From assembly GCA_039566865.1 (NCBI GenBank), contig CM076959.1, forward strand, positions 17,530,501-17,594,500: a stretch of DNA of 64,000 nt, in the 5' to 3' direction. The position numbers were made by a program, and so were the translations under genes. This DNA is from Aurelia coerulea. Its lineage: Eukaryota > Cnidaria > Scyphozoa > Semaeostomeae > Ulmaridae. Positions 9,459 through 19,183 of the stretch are shown here, piece after piece (the stretch's first letter is position 1; each line of letters begins with the position of its first letter). The notes beneath the pieces were generated by a model, which ran no database searches, had not been told where the DNA came from, and was given only the letters and a program-made list of their open reading frames with translations.

Positions 9459-11316
9459 ATGGTAAGAAAAATCAAAATAATATCCAAAAATGAAGATTTA
9501 TGGTGTTTGAAATATCCCTATTAGCTAAAAAGATAATTGGAATTTCTAGATATTCCAAGATTGCTCTTCGATGCCAATCAGGAAAGTATTATTTCGACGT
9601 TGAACATTGGCCTAGCCATCACCAGCCTACAGTTTTCGATAGGCTCATCTGATCCCCAAAGCGGTATTTCTTAACAATTTTTGATATCTATGATGGGTGT
9701 TCCCAACTGTCTTCCAGATAATGTGAAACCTGACATTATTTTATTTGTATTTTGATCTTAGGCAGCTCACAAAACGTTCAAGATCAAGCGGGTGCTTGCA
9801 AAGAAAATGAAACAAAACAGACCCATTCCCCAATGGACGAGAATGAGAACTGGCAACAGAATTAGGTAAGTTGAATTACATCTTTTTTCTGATATCATTG
9901 GATGGGCTGGACTATTATTAAGTTTGTAAGAGTAGTGCAGCTCAGAATTCTCATTCTTAGGTGAGCTCCAGAAAAAGTCCAGATGGGAAAGTTGTATGTC
10001 AAATTTTCGGATGAGGCATGCAAGGGTTACTAGTTGAATAAGCAAGAGATTATTGCTTTAACCCACAGTTCAGACCGGGGTCCGATCAACTGTCATTTAC
10101 TCAAGATTTCCTACTGACAACTACCCAATGAAAGCACACTATTTGAATCCTTATTGTATAGGCTACAATACTGTATTGTTTATTCAACCAATCAAGCACA
10201 ATCAAATTGGTATTTCATCCAATCAAAACGATGTAGTAGATCTACAACATTCGGGACACACAGGCGAACAAAATGTGTTGCAGATATACAACATTCGGGA
10301 TACAAAGCGATACAAAAGATGTTGTAGAAATACAACATTATGAGCGTATGAGTTAACCAGAAAGCAATGAATAACCCCTTATGCCAGACTTGCACAATTT
10401 CCAATAAGATATCAAGTGCGTCAGCAGCCCAAGATAAGAATTTGAGCATTGCGGACACTCTAATTTCAATATAAAAAAGCTTACAACTCGGGTGCACCAA
10501 TTTAGCCAAATACCCAGAGATCCTTTGCTGGTTGGTAAGATTTGGTTTGATTGGAATCTTTGCTGATGGTGCAGAGAATAGCAGCATCAAAGACGATAAA
10601 ATACCAAAGATACCTAAAATGATTTTTGTCAAATTTTGTGCAGTAGAATGGGACAAACTTTCAGGTGCATCAATAAACATTTCATATCTATTCTGGCCCT
10701 TGTCCAAAACATAGAAAACAATTGTTTGGCTTGTATATAAAGAAGGACAGATTTTATAATACAATAGCATCAGTTACTAATTGACTTATTGATACTTCAA
10801 TTCAAAGCAATTAGTGAGCAGAAGGCATTGTAATTTCTCACGTATTTAAGGTTTAAATGGAACAATTACGAAACAGTTCCTGAATCAAATAAGCAAAATC
10901 CGCCTGGCAGATCTTTAGATTTACCATTCTTTATTCGTTGTAAGAACATAACCTCTCTTAAAAACCACCTTTCGCGTGCACAAGGCGAGAGTTTTTCCTA
11001 CTGGTTTAGGGGCAACATGTGCGGCTTTGTTTTGAATTACTGGTTTGGAGAATTTCCTTTGTCTGCAATCGCTAATCGCTTTGAATCGAGGTGTCAATCA
11101 AAAGCAACTCGTACCATTATTGTATTACAGAATCTGTCCTTGTTGTGAATATAAGGGTTGGAGAATGTGTTGTGTTCCCTCCTTCTGGCAATGTTTCTAT
11201 CTGTAAAGGTGATTAATTTGAAGATGAGGTTGAATTTGCTTATCTTTAAAATTATTTGTGTCAACAGATACAATGCCAAGCGAAGACATTGGCGCAGAAC
11301 GAAGCTTGGACTTTAA
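9459..11316 (+). CDS. RPL39: 60S ribosomal protein L39 (eL39), three coding exons
   Basis: Spliced CDS: 9459-9461, 9762-9865 and 11268-11316, giving 51 residues plus stop, the usual eL39 length. Exon 1 contributes only the ATG. Exon 2 begins [20 protein letters not shown] and continues with the family motif RPIPQW and the TGNRIR block. Exon 3 supplies [15 protein letters not shown] and TAA. Introns obey GT-AG: GTAAGA...TTAG at 9462-9761 and GTAAGT...ACAG at 9866-11267; the second splits an Arg codon (AG/A). eL39 is a small basic large-subunit protein near the peptide exit tunnel. Intron 1 is 300 bp; intron 2 is 1402 bp and contains an FB1 foldback copy. No AATAAA is visible close downstream; one occurs at about 12003. 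A pyrimidine tract at 9416 suggests TOP-type translational control. Only short, highly conserved exons identify the gene, yet every residue position fits, so the call is firm. Confidence 0.97.
10744..11165. mobile_element. FB1 foldback element, partial, in RPL39 intron 2
   Basis: A shortened left arm (about 10750-10870, CAGATTTTATAATACAATAGC) is followed by a nearly complete right arm. The right arm contains CAAGGCGAGAG, GCGGCTTTGTTTTGAATTAC, TTTCCTTTGTCTGCA and ends TATTACAGAATCTGTCCTTG. It matches 18581-19183 in order. The arms are diverged, so it is probably an old insert. A 192-aa open frame covering 10192-10770 on the minus strand runs into this repeat and is not considered a gene. Confidence 0.8.
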
Positions 11317-11570
11317 GTTGAAGTCAGATGTACAAAACCAAAAAGATTCAGAACTCAGCTCATGCAAAATGGAAATTATGAGGAAGAAATGAAAATTACC
11401 TGTCTTTTCTTTGCTTTCAAGTTCTCTGCTTTCATTCAGTGGGAGAAGTGTGGACACACCTGAAATTCGCATCAGCATCTTCATTTTGAAATGGCTATTC
11501 TCTCATAAGTCAGACTTTCTTTCTGCAAGTTGGATAGTTTCCTCTGGTCCAACATGTGACCCAACTTATG

Positions 11571-11772
11571 GACTTGCTCCAAGTCTCGCTCAATACAGGA
11601 GGGGAAAGGAGGACACAGAAGGAAGAAGGAAAGGGAAGAGAAAGGCGAACGAGAGTCAACGAGAGTCTCGCTCTCCTTCCCTTTCTTTCTTTCTTCCTTT
11701 CCCCGTGTCCTCCCCTTTTTCCTCCTTTCCCCTCCCGTATTTATTGATCAAGAGCGAGACTTGGAGCAAGTC
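11571..11772. mobile_element. 202-bp MITE with GACTTGCTCCAAG ends and purine-rich core
   Basis: GACTTGCTCCAAGTCTCGCT at the left is perfectly inverted at the right end, and the pairing continues into GGAGGGGAAAGGAGGA words, giving arms of about 60 bp. Flanks ACCCAACTTATG and ACCCAACTCATG form a likely imperfect duplication. The core is polypurine then polypyrimidine. Three short open frames here are shadows of this low-complexity palindrome. Confidence 0.75.
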
Positions 11773-12339
11773 CACCCAACTCATGCAAGTTTGATTGTAC
11801 ACCGTTTCAACTAATGGCCTCTTTTGGGAAATTTTCTCCTCATAAAAATGTTCAAACTTTGTTTTGATTTGAATTTCACAATGATACGTTTGAAAAATCA
11901 TGATGAAAAAATTGATGGTGGACAGCAAAAGCTTAACTCTGGATAAGTTTCACTGGGAAATCACTAATAAATTTTCAAACTTCTGTCATGGAACCAGTGT
12001 CACAATAAACCTCTTTGCTATTCTACCAAAGAGCTTGGGTCAAGCGTTATTTTAATACTTGAGGTTTGATTGAGGGGTGTTGGAGCTTCTATTGTGCACA
12101 TTCGACATTTCTACAAAATGCAGCAAAATATCGTTTGATTCCGATTCTTTTCAGAGTAGCTAAGAGGTCTATTACTAGGTAGTGTGAAGCCTGTGACTAA
12201 CAATTGTTTCGTCATTAAGTTAAAATCTGGGGTTCAAAATTTCATGTGCAGAAATTTTGAAAAATTCTTGAAGCTATTAGCAGAAAACGTACTTTCCATC
12301 AGCCATAAACCAAGGTCATTTTTTGATTTTTTTTCAACC
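11773..12339. other. No supported feature
   Basis: 3' flank of RPL39. The only notable word is CACAATAAACC at about 12001, a possible but distant polyadenylation signal. Confidence 0.4.
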
Positions 12340-12690
12340 AATAATTCCAAACAAACAAAGGTGCCCTGAAACTAGTAGGACAAACTATCACCTTGTGCAG
12401 GCAAAAAGTGAGTCTATAACAAAAGAAAGAAATCTAAAGATCTATTTAGGGCTTAATTGAAACAACCACAAATCGGCTTCAGAATCAAATGAATAAAATC
12501 CACCTTGCAGATCTTTACGTTAATCGTTCTTTAAAACACATTTTGCGTGCACAAGGCGACAGTTTGCCGTACTGGTTTCAGGCACACTTGTGCTTTTGTT
12601 TTGAAAGAATTTCTTTTGTCTAAAATCACTAATTGAAAGCAACTGATGCTATTCTGTTACAAAATCTGCCCTTGTTGATTACATCTGAAG
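12340..12690. mobile_element. FB1 foldback element, internally deleted
   Basis: A left-arm fragment (about 12345-12445: AACAAACAAAG, CTATCACCTTGTGCA) runs into a right arm (about 12455-12690: GTGCACAAGGCGACAG, TGCTATTCTGTTACAAAATCTGCCCTTGTT). It is shorter than the 603-bp complete copy at 18581 and more diverged. Confidence 0.75.
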
Positions 12691-12840
12691 TGGCAGAAGC
12701 TGATATCAACAAACAACGAAGCATATTAAGCTCTTGGTATTTTGATACCGCTAAACAATCTATACAACATGAAACCTACTAGCGACGACTTTATCATTAT
12801 TCTGTTATGGCTAAAATTTCTAAAGATAAGGTTACAACTC

Positions 12841-13283
12841 TGGGTATTACCACAGGGGGTCCAGGAATGTCAGTGAAGACCACTGTAGTTTTGGTTTCTT
12901 GATTCCGCGGTTCTCGGTTCCTTCGTTCCTTGGTTCGTCATGAAAATAACAGCTGTGTAATTTGATACCGATTACATCATCCTTGTGTGCGGTCAGCTAG
13001 CTATTGTTACAGTAGAATATAGTCGTTACAAGTTACCGTTACGAGGCGCAGGATTTGAAAAACCCGCGAATTCAAACGGCAGCCAATGAGAGAAGAGCTC
13101 TCACACGACACAAGAAACAATAGCTGGCTGCCCGCACACAAGGATGATGTAATCGGTATCAAATTACACAGCTGTTATTTTCATGACGAACCAAGGAACG
13201 AAGGAACCGAGAACCGCGGAATCAAGAAACCAAAACTACAGTGGTCTTCACTGACATTCCTGGACCCCCTGTGGTATTACCCA
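12841..13283. mobile_element. FB2 foldback element with near-identical ~170-bp arms
   Basis: 12841-13015 and 13110-13283 are reverse complements with only one or two differences over roughly 150 bases, including CACAGGGGGTCCAGGAATGT and TCCGCGGTTCTCGGTTCC. The unique centre is about 95 bp and contains GTTACAGTAG. Flanks TATTA/TATTA suggest a 5-bp duplication, but the palindromic edge makes this ambiguous. A second copy lies at 40028-40634. The tiny arm divergence implies recent insertion or arm homogenisation. Confidence 0.88.
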
Positions 13284-13371
13284 TTTAGATAACTTTATCT
13301 ACTTTTCAATAAATAGCTATTAACATTTAAAGCTGATGATGTGATTACAAACTATACAATCTACAGTGTGT

Positions 13372-13847
13372 CATTAAAGGCTCTTGCGCAACCGGCATGC
13401 ATTGCGGCCCAATCTGTAAAGGTGGCCTAATTTAACGCTGCTAACTGCTTCAAAATTTTTGTGATAATGCTCAAGTCAACAGCACGTTGCTGCAGCTAGA
13501 GATGTAGGCATGTGGTGCACATAGGCTTGTAGTTACCACCGCGTCTTTAAAGGCTCTTGTGCAACTAGTTCTTATTGCAGCCCTATCTGTAAAGGATACC
13601 TTAATTCATGCTTCATGAAAATAAGTTTGTAATGTCGCTCAAATCGACAGCACATCGCTGCAGCTCCGAATGTAGACATGTGGTCAGCAAAGGTTTATGG
13701 TTACCACCGCGTCTTTAAGGGCTCTTGTGCAACCAGTTCTTATTGCAGCCCTATCTGTAAAGGTTGCCTTATTTCATGCTGCAAGATAATAATTTTGTGA
13801 TGCCACACGAGCCAGTGGCACGTTGCTGCAGCTCCGGACACGACCAT
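13372..13847 (+). repeat. Tandem repeat, ~173-178-bp period, three units
   Basis: AAAGGCTCTTG(C/T)GCAAC starts at about 13376, 13551 and 13718. Each unit carries TATCTGTAAAGG, an ...AGCACRTYGCTGCAGCT block and, in the first two, GGTTACCACCGCGTCTTTA. No coding meaning seen. Confidence 0.8.
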
Positions 13848-14718
13848 ATTTCTCCTTGCGTGTGTTAAACATTGGACTCGAATTGAATGAAATTCATTAA
13901 ATCCACAAAAAATAAAACAAACGATCGCGATACATGCCGGTAAGCCTTGAAAGCGCATGAGGCATAAAGAATAAATATCGGATGAGTAAGTGGAACTTGC
14001 AGATTTTGAAAAATTATCAAATCCGATTAAATTACCGACCATTAAAATTTCTCAGTTGTGTCAACAACTAAATTATTTTTGGCGGCATAAACAAAATTCT
14101 CCAGCAGTCAAAACTGATAAAGTCGCCGGTTGAAAAATTAAATTTTCCGTAAACTGCAATGCCTACATTGACCCAGGAGCCTTTCTGCAATTTAAATGGC
14201 TCTTTTCGAAACAAAAAGAAGTTTCTCATCTTCGAAACCAGGCGTTCAATCGAAATGAAGAACATTCGAATGGCTTTGGTTGCAATGAATGGTGCTCGAA
14301 ATCTCGAACCATGATGGAATATACATTTCGAAATGTTGAATATGGATTCGAAAGATCCTGCTGTCTGCCAAATTATGCTAATTATTCCGATCAAAATCTG
14401 CTAAAATTTTTGGCAACTGGTCCCAAGGGTATCTGTTGAGGTCTAGCATCCTATGGAGAACAGCAGACACCCTTGGAAACGAGGTTGTTCTTGAGCATTA
14501 TTTTCGAATTAAAATGAAGATTAAACGCTAATTCTATATATCTACCGAATATACTAAAAACATAGCTTTGCTGCCAGACCCATCCAGAAAATTCTCGTTT
14601 GAGTTTGACACTGAAGATACTAAAAACAGCACATAACATTACGATTCTACGCTAATCTACAAATTGATTCCTTCTTCAGTGAATAAGATGCTAACAATTT
14701 AGTCAGATTCTGGCATTT
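13848..14718. other. No supported feature
   Basis: Two minus-strand open frames (13740-14042 and 14068-14394) lack any recognisable motif, and the first starts within the tandem array. The segment 14200-14355 is rich in TTCGAA-like words, without clear periodicity. Confidence 0.4.
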
Positions 14719-14907
14719 CACTGCAAAAAATGACAAAATTCCCTACGTTTTTTCATGGGAAAATTTTGGGGAAACGGACACTTTCCCATAATTTCCCAAG
14801 AAGGAAATGGAAATGTCCGTTTCCCTTCAATTTCCCAGATAAACTTGTCCGTTTCCCCAAAATTTCCAAGCAGAAACTAACGGGAAATTTTGAAATTGTT
14901 TGCAGTG
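14719..14907. mobile_element. hAT-like MITE with CACTGCAAAAAAT ends, copy 1
   Basis: The left end CACTGCAAAAAATGACAAAA is roughly inverted at the right end (TTTTGAAATTGTTTGCAGTG). The interior is built from AAACGGAC and TTTCCC words arranged as an imperfect palindrome. A relative interrupts the 5S-derived SINE at 29956-30133. CACTGC-type ends suggest hAT; the flanking octamers do not match. Confidence 0.75.
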
Positions 14908-15039
14908 TTTGTTACCCAAGGATCCGGTTTTAGCCCACCGCTCTTCATAGTTGAATCATTCATTCCACTTTCTGCCAGCATCCACTTAGAGACCTACGAG
15001 ATTTACCATACTGTTAACATTAAGAATTGATCAGTGTGA

Positions 15040-15650
15040 TCAGATATAGGGCGTTGTTCCCCACGGATCATTGTCTAGTCCACTGCTGTTCACATTTCAG
15101 TCAATTTAAGATTCACCACCTTTCTCGCTGGCTTCTACAGAAAGATCAACGTATTTCATCACAAACTCTGTTCCAACCACAATTCATCCAGAAATGGGAA
15201 GTTCCGCAAGGATCTGTCTATGGACAAATCTTTTTGGCATTTCAGCAACCCAGTTCTGACATAGTCAGTTTCGTATGTCGTTCCTTTCTGCAAGTTGAAT
15301 GTGACAGCTCATTCAGACAGCTGCTCCGCGCGGATCCATCTTCAGTCCACTGCTTTTGACATTGAAACAGACCAAATTTTTCATACGTATTTCTAGCAGT
15401 GTCATTAGACAGGATCTGTCTTTAGTCCACTGCTTTTGATATTTCAGTAACTCAAACTTACATAGTTTCTCTCCCTTTCAGCAGCAGTTTCATCAGATGG
15501 TTGCTCCGCAAGAATCTGTCTTCGGTCTACTGCTTAATACAAATAAGCAACCCTATTCTTACATAATCAAGTCAATGTTCTCTCCCTCGGTTCTCAACAA
15601 GTTAAAAGAAGCAGTTCTCCAAGGATCCGTCTTTAGTCCTCTGCTTTGAT
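15040..15650. repeat. Degenerate tandem repeat, about 120-130-bp period, downstream of the GPCR
   Basis: The words GGATCTGTCTTCAGTCCACTG, TTTGACATTTCAG, CTTACATAGT and CAGCTGCTCCGC recur four to five times with substitutions and indels. The array ends within about 20 bp of the GPCR stop codon. It is unrelated in sequence to the array on the GPCR's other side. Confidence 0.7.
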
Positions 15651-15668
15651 GTTTCAGTTTATTCTTAT

Positions 15669-16829
15669 TTACCATCCTCCACCAAGCGAACTACGCGCCT
15701 CCCCAGCAACTCTATTCCCACTGCAGCAACACAGCATCTTTTTAAACGCGAATCTCCATTGTCTATTCAGCAGCACATACAAACAAGGATTAAGAGCACT
15801 GCTCGAATAATGCAATAACTTGAAGTACTTTGTTGTGGTATATGGCACCATTTCTATGCATTTCGGTGAGTATGGGTAGCAATACATGTATACAAGTATA
15901 TTCATTATCATAAAGGGTGTCCATGCGATAAGAAACGTTCCCATTACGATGCCTAAATTCTTTGCAGCTTTTAATTCACGCCCAACCGCTTTCACTCTTG
16001 TCACTGCTGCAACGGTGCCGCGTCTGATTGTTGACATGCTTTTAGTTAAAGAGCTATGCCTCTCTACATTCGGAAGTTTCTTTTCTGGTTCGCCGTTGTG
16101 ATTTGCATCCACCGCTTCGCCGCTTTTTTCGCCGCTTGTACTTGTTTCATTCGGTACTGTTAATTCTGCGTTTGTCGTTTCTGCTTCTCTGTCGTATCGC
16201 CTCTGCATTGCATGTCCTGCTGCATTAAGTTGCGCGATGCGGATTGCCTGCCGCCGTGCGATTATCGCTATATTCACGTAACAGAAGCTCATTATAACAA
16301 GTGGAGCACCAAAAGATACAAGAATGCTCGTAAGCGTTACGTACTTTTTTGGTAAGGCTTTAATCAAGCGTAGCGTACTGTTCAGAGCGGCTATAATCCA
16401 AACGATCATGACGACGGCAAAGGCCCGATGCGGTTTCACAACGCGTTGATGGATAAACGGCCAATTAATCGCGAAATAACGGTCAATGGCAATAACGGTC
16501 AAGGATAAAATGGAAGAGGAGCCGCACCAGATATCAATGATAACGTACGCTGTGTTAATGTTTTGATCGGTTTGTTGGCTTGTAGGCCCCCAGGCGCAGA
16601 CAAAGACCGCGAATGTCATCCCCATCGGCAAAAGGGCGACGGTTATGTCTGCAAAGGCCAAACTGCCGAGAAAGATGTTCGTTGGGTTTCTGAGTGATGG
16701 AAACTTGAATAGGCCAATGAAGAATAAACTGTTACCAGATATGGCGAAAAATTGAATGAGGACAATTAAAAAGCCATCGAGATAGCTGATGCTGCTCTTC
16801 ACAGTACACTGCAACGACGCCATCATCAC
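15669..16829 (-). CDS. Class A (rhodopsin-like) GPCR, aminergic-type pocket, intronless
   Basis: 386 residues in one exon with seven hydrophobic segments at about 18-41, 53-78, 94-120, 137-158, 164-190, 290-316 and 335-354. Signature residues are in register: N33 (1.50), D61 in LAFAD (2.50), D116-R117-Y118, W303 and P305 in FLIAWTPF (6.48, 6.50) and NPCLY at 347-351. Pocket positions point to a biogenic amine-like receptor: D99 (3.32), S168 and S172 (5.42, 5.46), W303 and Y341 (7.43). However, 6.52 is Met and 7.40 is Leu rather than the usual aromatic residues. The third intracellular loop is long (about 190-288), Ser/Thr- and charge-rich. CCC at 367-369 after helix 8 is a probable palmitoylation site. 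The canonical TM3 cysteine (3.25) is Asn92, and the short second extracellular loop has no cysteine. Three ATGs stand in a row; the first is used here. AATAAA lies at 15658-15663, just past the stop. The ligand cannot be assigned; an orphan or peptide receptor remains possible. Confidence 0.93.
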   Translation of the reverse strand: MMMASLQCTVKSSISYLDGFLIVLIQFFAISGNSLFFIGLFKFPSLRNPTNIFLGSLAFADITVALLPMGMTFAVFVCAWGPTSQQTDQNINTAYVIIDIWCGSSSILSLTVIAIDRYFAINWPFIHQRVVKPHRAFAVVMIVWIIAALNSTLRLIKALPKKYVTLTSILVSFGAPLVIMSFCYVNIAIIARRQAIRIAQLNAAGHAMQRRYDREAETTNAELTVPNETSTSGEKSGEAVDANHNGEPEKKLPNVERHSSLTKSMSTIRRGTVAAVTRVKAVGRELKAAKNLGIVMGTFLIAWTPFMIMNILVYMYCYPYSPKCIEMVPYTTTKYFKLLHYSSSALNPCLYVLLNRQWRFAFKKMLCCCSGNRVAGEARSSLGGGW

Positions 16830-17313
16830 TTTGGTTTTCTGGTTTCAAAAGTCACAATCTGGGGTAGAAGGCTATATAGGAGTGAAAGGGTAATAAAATT
16901 ATGTAATAAAGGGTTCGCCTTGTTGAACTACGTCCTTCAGTCTTTTATGCTAATTTGGTTTTCTGGTTTCAAAAGTCACAACCCTGGCTAGAGAGCAACT
17001 CAGGAATGTAAATTAATAGAGTTGGGCGATGAAGGGAGCCTTGCTGAACTACGTCCTTCAATCTTTTATGATTCTTTGGTTTTCTGGTTTCAAAAGTCAC
17101 AACCCTGGCTAGAGAGCAACTCAGGAATGTAAATTAACAGAGTTGGGCAATGAAGGGAGTCTCGTTCAAATACGTCCTCCAATCTTTTATGCTACTTTGG
17201 TTTTCTGGTTTCAAAAGTCACAACCCTGGCTAGAGAGCAACTCAGGAATGTAAATTAACAGAGTTGGGCAATGAAGGGAGTCTCGTTCAACTACGACCTC
17301 CAATCTTTTTCTG
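16830..17313. repeat. Four tandem 121-124-bp units abutting the GPCR start codon
   Basis: TTTGGTTTTCTGGTTTCAAA begins at 16830, 16954, 17075 and 17196. Units 2-4 are nearly identical (CACAACCCTGGCTAGAGAGC, GGGCRATGAAGGGAG). Unit 1, touching the ATG, is the most diverged. On the gene strand each unit ends with the same ~25-base leader that precedes the GPCR ATG, so promoter or 5'-UTR sequence has been amplified. Confidence 0.9.
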
Positions 17314-17884
17314 TTATCTTATTTTCTGATATTTTCTGCTTCCTGTCAGAACGTAGATACCTTCTATGGCAGAAAAAGTCTTAGAAGTTGCAAGAAAGAC
17401 ACTCGAGAACGAGATGCTTTGTGACTTCTCCAATTGCTTCTTGCTCCTCTTGCTAAAATGGATGATTGTTTGTCTTAATGTCATGGAAGGATCTCAGGTC
17501 TGTACTTGGAAACTGTTACCAAAGAACACGAAGAAAGACTCTTTTCATCTGCACCATCTTGATAATTTCTCTTTGTCGATTTTTCTCGTTGTTATCTCAA
17601 ATTTCAAGACAAAAGTTGATCTTGTCCCCTTCTTCGAGAAATACACAAGAAAATCCTGCTTTGAATGCTACTTACCAAAGATTGCACTAAATTAAAATTC
17701 CTTGTGTAATTTGGAGTTCTTTTATTACGTCTGCAGGCAAAGCAATTGATACCACCGTTAGTAGACAGTGCCTGGAAGAGATAAACACAAAAACATGTTT
17801 AGCTATACCAACTCGATATGCAATGAAAGCTTCTCGTTTCTTTCCTCTAACTGTCCGTTCAAATATTGAAGTATCAATGAAAAA
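17314..17884. other. No supported feature
   Basis: Two overlapping plus-strand open frames in different phases (17366-17695 and 17466-17690) have no recognisable motif and no splice support. Confidence 0.4.
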
Positions 17885-18085
17885 GATATGTATGTATGTA
17901 TTTGTATGTATGTATGAATTTGCCACAATGAATATTTACAACTTTTATAATAAAAAATAGATACAATACAATATTAAATGTTAAAAACGTAAAGATGAAC
18001 ACCCCTAATTACAGTGGCAGGGATAGCACTAAAAGGTCAAGCTGACTTTATTTCCAGAATGGTCCCCTTAGAGGTGCTGTATAAC
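17885..18085 (+). repeat. RepC copy 3 with (TATG)n head
   Basis: ATGTATGTATTTGTATGTATG at the left, then the conserved block GGCAGGGATAGCACTAAAAG ... CAGAATGGTCCCCTTAGAGG at about 18018-18075. Same order as copies at 1030 and 8003. Confidence 0.7.
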
Positions 18086-18175
18086 AGAAATACATAGAAA
18101 AAGTGATTTTTGATACATGATACATGTCTTCTTCGTCAAGAAGAAATAATCTTTCTGCAAGAAATCTAATCGCAC

Positions 18176-18344
18176 CAGGGACGTAGGAAGCATCTCAAAC
18201 TTGGAGGGGCACGACACTTCAAGGGCACTTATTTTATTAAGCTAAAGAGGCACTTCCTGAAAATAAAAAGGGCACTTCTTTGTCTATTCCAAAATCTTGG
18301 GGGGGCACGTGTGCCCAGTGCCCCCCCCGGTTCCTACGTCTCTG
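18176..18344. mobile_element. GTAGGA-family hAT-like MITE with perfect 8-bp TSD
   Basis: 169 bp from CAGGGACGTAGGAAGC to GGTTCCTACGTCTCTG, flanked on both sides by AATCGCAC (18168-18175 and 18345-18352). The interior has repeated GGGCACTT words and poly-G. The 8-bp duplication and CAGGG ends fit a hAT non-autonomous element. Confidence 0.92.
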
Positions 18345-18580
18345 AATCGCACTGTACACTAACCTACACGTATAGGTATTACGTACAATACCATTACCAT
18401 GGTTAGTAGGCTAGTAAGGTAAAATGAATTCATTAAACTGGTTAAAATCAAAGATGAAAAAAAGGTATTTTAGCAGCGTGACCCCATGAAGAGCTAATTT
18501 GGGTGAATTTGAATATGTTCGTAGATGTAACGGTACACGTTCCTGTGTCCTTAGATTGCTCCTCAGTCTTACACCAGCAG

Positions 18581-19183
18581 AACAAGAGCAGATATTGTAA
18601 TACAATAGCAACAGTTGCGTTTGATTGACGCCTCAATTCAAAGCGATTAGCGGCTGCAGACAAAGGAAATTCTCTCAACCAGTAATTCAAAACAAACAAA
18701 GCCGCAAAAGTTTCCCCAAAACTGGTAGGGCAAACTCTCGCCTTGTGCAAGCGAAATATGGTTTTTAAGGGAAGTTATGTGCTTATAGCGAAAGAAGAAG
18801 GGTAAATCTAAAGCTCTGTCGCTTAGATTATGTTTATTTGATTTAGGAGCTGTTTTGTAATCGTTTCATTTTAAGCCCTAAAGACGCGAGAATTACAATG
18901 CCTTCTGCTCCGCTCCTGAATCAAATAAATATAATCTAAGCGACAGAAGTTTAGATTTACCCTTCTTCTTTCGCTATAAGCACATAACTTCCCTTAAAAA
19001 CCATATTTCGCTTGCACAAGGCGAGAGTTTGCCCTATCAGTTTTTGGGAAACTTTTGCGGCTTTGGGTTTGTTTTGAATAATTGGTTGAGAGAATTTCCT
19101 TTGTCTGCAGCCGCTAATCGCTTTGAATTGAGGTGTCAATCAAACGCAACTTTTGCTATTGTATTACAAAATCTGCTCTTGTT
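18581..19183. mobile_element. FB1 foldback element, complete, 9-bp TSD
   Basis: Two arms of about 290 bp in inverse orientation around a spacer of a few tens of bases. The element starts AACAAGAGCAGAT and ends ATCTGCTCTTGTT, with CACCAGCAG duplicated at 18572-18580 and 19184-19192. Long terminal inverted repeats with a 9-bp duplication are typical of Mutator-like foldback elements. The arms carry the landmarks used to recognise the other copies: GCGGCTTTG, AATTTCCTTTGTCTGCAG, CGCTTTGAATTGAGGTGTCA, GCTATTGTATTACAAAATCT. No transposase. Confidence 0.93.

Noticed and set aside
9670..9745. C/D snoRNA in RPL39 intron 1 (ATGATGG ... CTGA)
   Set aside because: The C box is imperfect and no terminal stem or guide can be supported.
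10192..10770. 192-aa minus-strand open frame, the second longest in the window
   Set aside because: It lies in RPL39 intron 2, antisense, runs into an FB1 repeat arm and has no recognisable domain.
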